From NCBI GenBank assembly GCA_903903925.1, contig CAIVAU010000050.1, positions 1 through 50,503 on the forward strand: DNA of 50,503 nt. The letters are read 5' to 3'. The position numbers and the translations under genes are program-made. The notes under the pieces are model-generated. The model did not search any database. It was not told the origin of the DNA and worked only from the letters and a program-made list of their open reading frames with translations. Shown here piece by piece: positions 48,568 to 50,503 of the stretch. The stretch's first letter is position 1, and every line of letters starts with the position of its first letter. Source of the DNA: an uncultured cyanobacterium. Lineage in GTDB: Bacteria > Cyanobacteriota > Cyanobacteriia > Cyanobacteriales > Nostocaceae.

Positions 48568-48918
48568 GTCCCATCATGACCAAATAAACCCAATTGATTG
48601 ATAAATTTGGTAGTGAGCCGAGATAGCTGTCAAAACCTGCATTCCGGGACTGGAATAGAAGTCAACACGTGGTACATAGATCTAGGGACAGTGGGGGTAA
48701 ATTGTTCCAACGATGGGAGCCGAGAGATAGGAGGATGTAAGTGATTGCGGATAGGTCCCAGAAAGCTTAACCGTTCCATTACTGGATAAGTATTTTGACT
48801 GATTGACAAATATCAGGTATCAAGTAACCATTAAACTACTGATCGTGACAGCAAATCGACAGTTGCGATTGCCGTGAAACATGATTCATACCTGAATCCA
48901 GCAACGCCTTATTCTGTT
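48568..48918. other. Intergenic, no gene seen
   Basis: About 350 bp with no open frame of interest, no tandem repeat and no clear hairpin. It separates the toxin-antitoxin pair from a convergent secreted-protein gene. Confidence 0.5.
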
Positions 48919-49575
48919 TTATTGATATCTCACAAGAAACCGTACATGAGTTGTACCACCATCAGTCCCATCACGCCAGCGAGACTCGGTACCATCCCAG
49001 AAAAAATATGATGAGAGCGAGGTTCCAGGAAGATCCAGTTGATCGGTGTAGTTTGGCATAGCACCTATACCAAAAGCGTTAAACAAACCACTACCGAAAA
49101 CAAGAGCATAGTTCCCAGGTTTAAGCGTCACCGAAAGTGGTACCAGTATTTCACTACTTGGAGCCGTAGGAGTTAATGTAGTTGAAGCCAAAACCTCTCC
49201 AGTTGTGAATGGATTTCCGGTTGGAAGAGCATTAGGACTACTGAGGCTAATAATAGCTCCAAAAATTGTGCTGTCTCCGGAAAAATTGCCCAAAAGATGA
49301 CCACCAACATGTGTGATTTCAACAGCCTTTGTGAGTTTAAACCTCCATCCATAAAACTGAGTACTTGCAAGAGTACTACCACCCCTTTGCCCAGTAGAAC
49401 CGAGTAATGTCGGTGTGATTATTGTGGGAAATTGTGCCGCGTTAATTTGTACAGTTTCTGTTTGTGCCACCACTCTATGAGAGTAGATAAAAAATCCTAG
49501 TTGGAAGGCAACAAACAAAACTAATCCTAAAACAACAAACTTAAGTCTGTTTATCATAGTTAAATGACGATTCAT
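48919..49575 (-). CDS. Secreted protein of unknown function
   Basis: A 218-residue protein with a Sec signal (LKFVVLGLVLFVAFQLGFFI, cut probably after VVA at about 35). The mature part is rich in Thr, Ser, Gly and beta-like: LASTQFYGWRFKL, THVGGHLLGNFSG, VPLSVTLKPGNYALVFGSGL and FFWDGTESRWRDGT. It looks like an exported beta-sandwich. GAAGG is 9 bases upstream of the chosen ATG. No family is recognised. Confidence 0.7.
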   Translation of the reverse strand: MNRHLTMINRLKFVVLGLVLFVAFQLGFFIYSHRVVAQTETVQINAAQFPTIITPTLLGSTGQRGGSTLASTQFYGWRFKLTKAVEITHVGGHLLGNFSGDSTIFGAIISLSSPNALPTGNPFTTGEVLASTTLTPTAPSSEILVPLSVTLKPGNYALVFGSGLFNAFGIGAMPNYTDQLDLPGTSLSSYFFWDGTESRWRDGTDGGTTHVRFLVRYQ

Positions 49576-50075
49576 AGTTTATACCTTCGATTCAATTGTT
49601 TGTACTTGGGTATTTGGTGTGATAACAGAACGGTCTGCATCAAGGATATTAGCAGGTGTAACTTATGCTTTACTAAAGTTGGGAGCAGGGCGTAGGTGTA
49701 AAGGGCCACAATACTAATCGTTCCAGTCCGCAATCAAGACAATTTTGAGACCACATTAAGGCTCTTGTCAGATTTTGGTGATCAACACAGAAAAGGGTTT
49801 TAAGGCAGAAGTTTTGAAACCCTTATATCATAATAATTTCGGGGATTTTCCTTCTTTTCCCTTCTGCCCTCTGCCCTCTGCCCTCAGCATAGCTGCCTTC
49901 CCCCAACCAGGATCACCAAAAGTTGCCAAGAACCCACATTAATTGCAACGAGTAGAGCATCTCGCGCTCTGGTCAACGTTCTGATCTATAGTTGAAACCC
50001 ATGGATAACCAACGAGCATAAACTTGTGCCCCCAAATCTGAAACACTCTTTCTATGCGTATTACATAACTAACAA
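49576..50075. other. Intergenic with remnant-like sequence
   Basis: No convincing gene. A CTGCCCT tandem repeat lies at about 49863-49887. Short frames do not carry recognised motifs. Confidence 0.5.
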
Positions 50076-50315
50076 TCAGTCTACATTTTTGAGACACAGA
50101 TTTTGAGATAAGTTTTGCAACAGTTTTAGGCATGGACTAGTACAAAGCGGCGGAAATAAAGCAACCATTGCACATTGCACTAGCCAGGGTTCTGCGCTCG
50201 CATATAAACCCTGTCCAGAATAAAATCTACCTAACTTAAGAAAAACCCAAATTAAATTTTCATCACTGACTGCATCAGTCAGATTTTGTGCTACCTCTGC
50301 TGGTTTCGATGCCAA
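50076..50315 (-). pseudogene. TPR protein fragment
   Basis: A 79-codon minus-strand frame with a tetratricopeptide-like core (LIWVFLKLGRFYSGQGLYAS, then AEPWLVQC) of the kind found in many cyanobacterial TPR proteins. The flanks lose similarity quickly and only one repeat is readable, so this is probably a remnant. Confidence 0.45.
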
Positions 50316-50476
50316 TGCGAGAACCTTTTAAACGAATGTCGTCTTCTCGGAGAAAGTTAAAGCCCACATTCCGCACCCACAACTGTCACACCCCAAAGAA
50401 ACGGATATATTTAGTACAAACGAACTAATGATTGGGAGAGTTGACTAGAATTTATTAGAGCTAAATAGGAATTATT

Positions 50477-50503
50477 ATGATTAACTTAGAGATACGGTTA
50501 ATA
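50477..50503 (+). CDS. Possible start of a gene cut by the window edge
   Basis: ATG at 50477, with TAGGA nine bases upstream, opens a frame (MINLEIRLI) that runs off the window. Too short to identify. Confidence 0.25.

Noticed and set aside
48568..48918. Group II intron or retron remnant (GAGCCGAGA-like words)
   Set aside because: No domain V structure, no reverse transcriptase fragment and no boundary motif could be found.

Overview
The window looks like chromosomal DNA of a filamentous, probably heterocyst-forming cyanobacterium (Nostocales type). Supporting signs are the many GCGATCGC (HIP1) sites, heptanucleotide tandem repeats of the TGACTCC/GGAGTCA kind between genes, and typical cyanobacterial genes: NdhB, an Rbp-type RRM protein, an apocarotenoid oxygenase, a kinase/AAA/GAF/histidine-kinase giant and a cyanobacterial PgpH.

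Layout. 1-640: an array of five 10-bp repeats, a very AT-rich tract and a truncated trypsin-like lipoprotein gene. 643-5393: methyltransferase, glycosyltransferase, RecQ and a small conserved protein. 5618-13122, minus strand: PgpH-type HD phosphohydrolase, ADP-ribosylglycohydrolase-like protein, AroQ, a hidden 45-aa gene, TopA and a small ORF. 13429-15824: RRM protein and NdhB. 16495-17922: a class V aminotransferase resembling cysteine desulfurases. 17935-22000: a tandemly duplicated cassette built around a membrane NACHT NTPase. 21997-24369: a sulfite-oxidase-like molybdoenzyme and a TauE/SafE exporter, likely one sulfur-oxyanion module. 24478-28940: methanogen-output-domain protein, ABC exporter, metallophosphoesterase and a small protein. 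28962-32837: a VOC gene remnant cut by a palindromic element, a membrane patatin and a SMI1/KNR4 protein. 33329-36785: Tex, ferredoxin and two small membrane proteins. 36926-43258: giant hybrid kinase and a coiled-coil protein. 43587-48567: apocarotenoid oxygenase, Uma2, MiaB, an orphan HicB-like protein, a decayed region and a VapC-type toxin-antitoxin pair. 48919-50503: a secreted protein, a TPR gene remnant and the first codons of another gene.

The most unusual part is 17935-22000. A unit of [NACHT gene, two small minus-strand genes of unknown function, divergent ribbon-helix-helix-like (RHH) gene] occurs twice, offset by about 3.05 kb. In the upstream copy the RHH gene, with one A restored to an A-run, reads through into a C-terminal segment. 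The last part of that segment matches the N-terminal 26-residue motif of the NACHT protein starting 3 nt downstream. This is the layout of a prion-like or amyloid-type signalling pair (sensor NTPase plus partner sharing a short motif), but here the partner is a putative DNA-binding protein. The downstream RHH copy lacks the motif and is instead coupled by a 4-nt overlap to the molybdoenzyme gene. The upstream NACHT copy is reduced to its two ends. Function is inferred; the duplication, shared motif and frameshift are read directly from the sequence.
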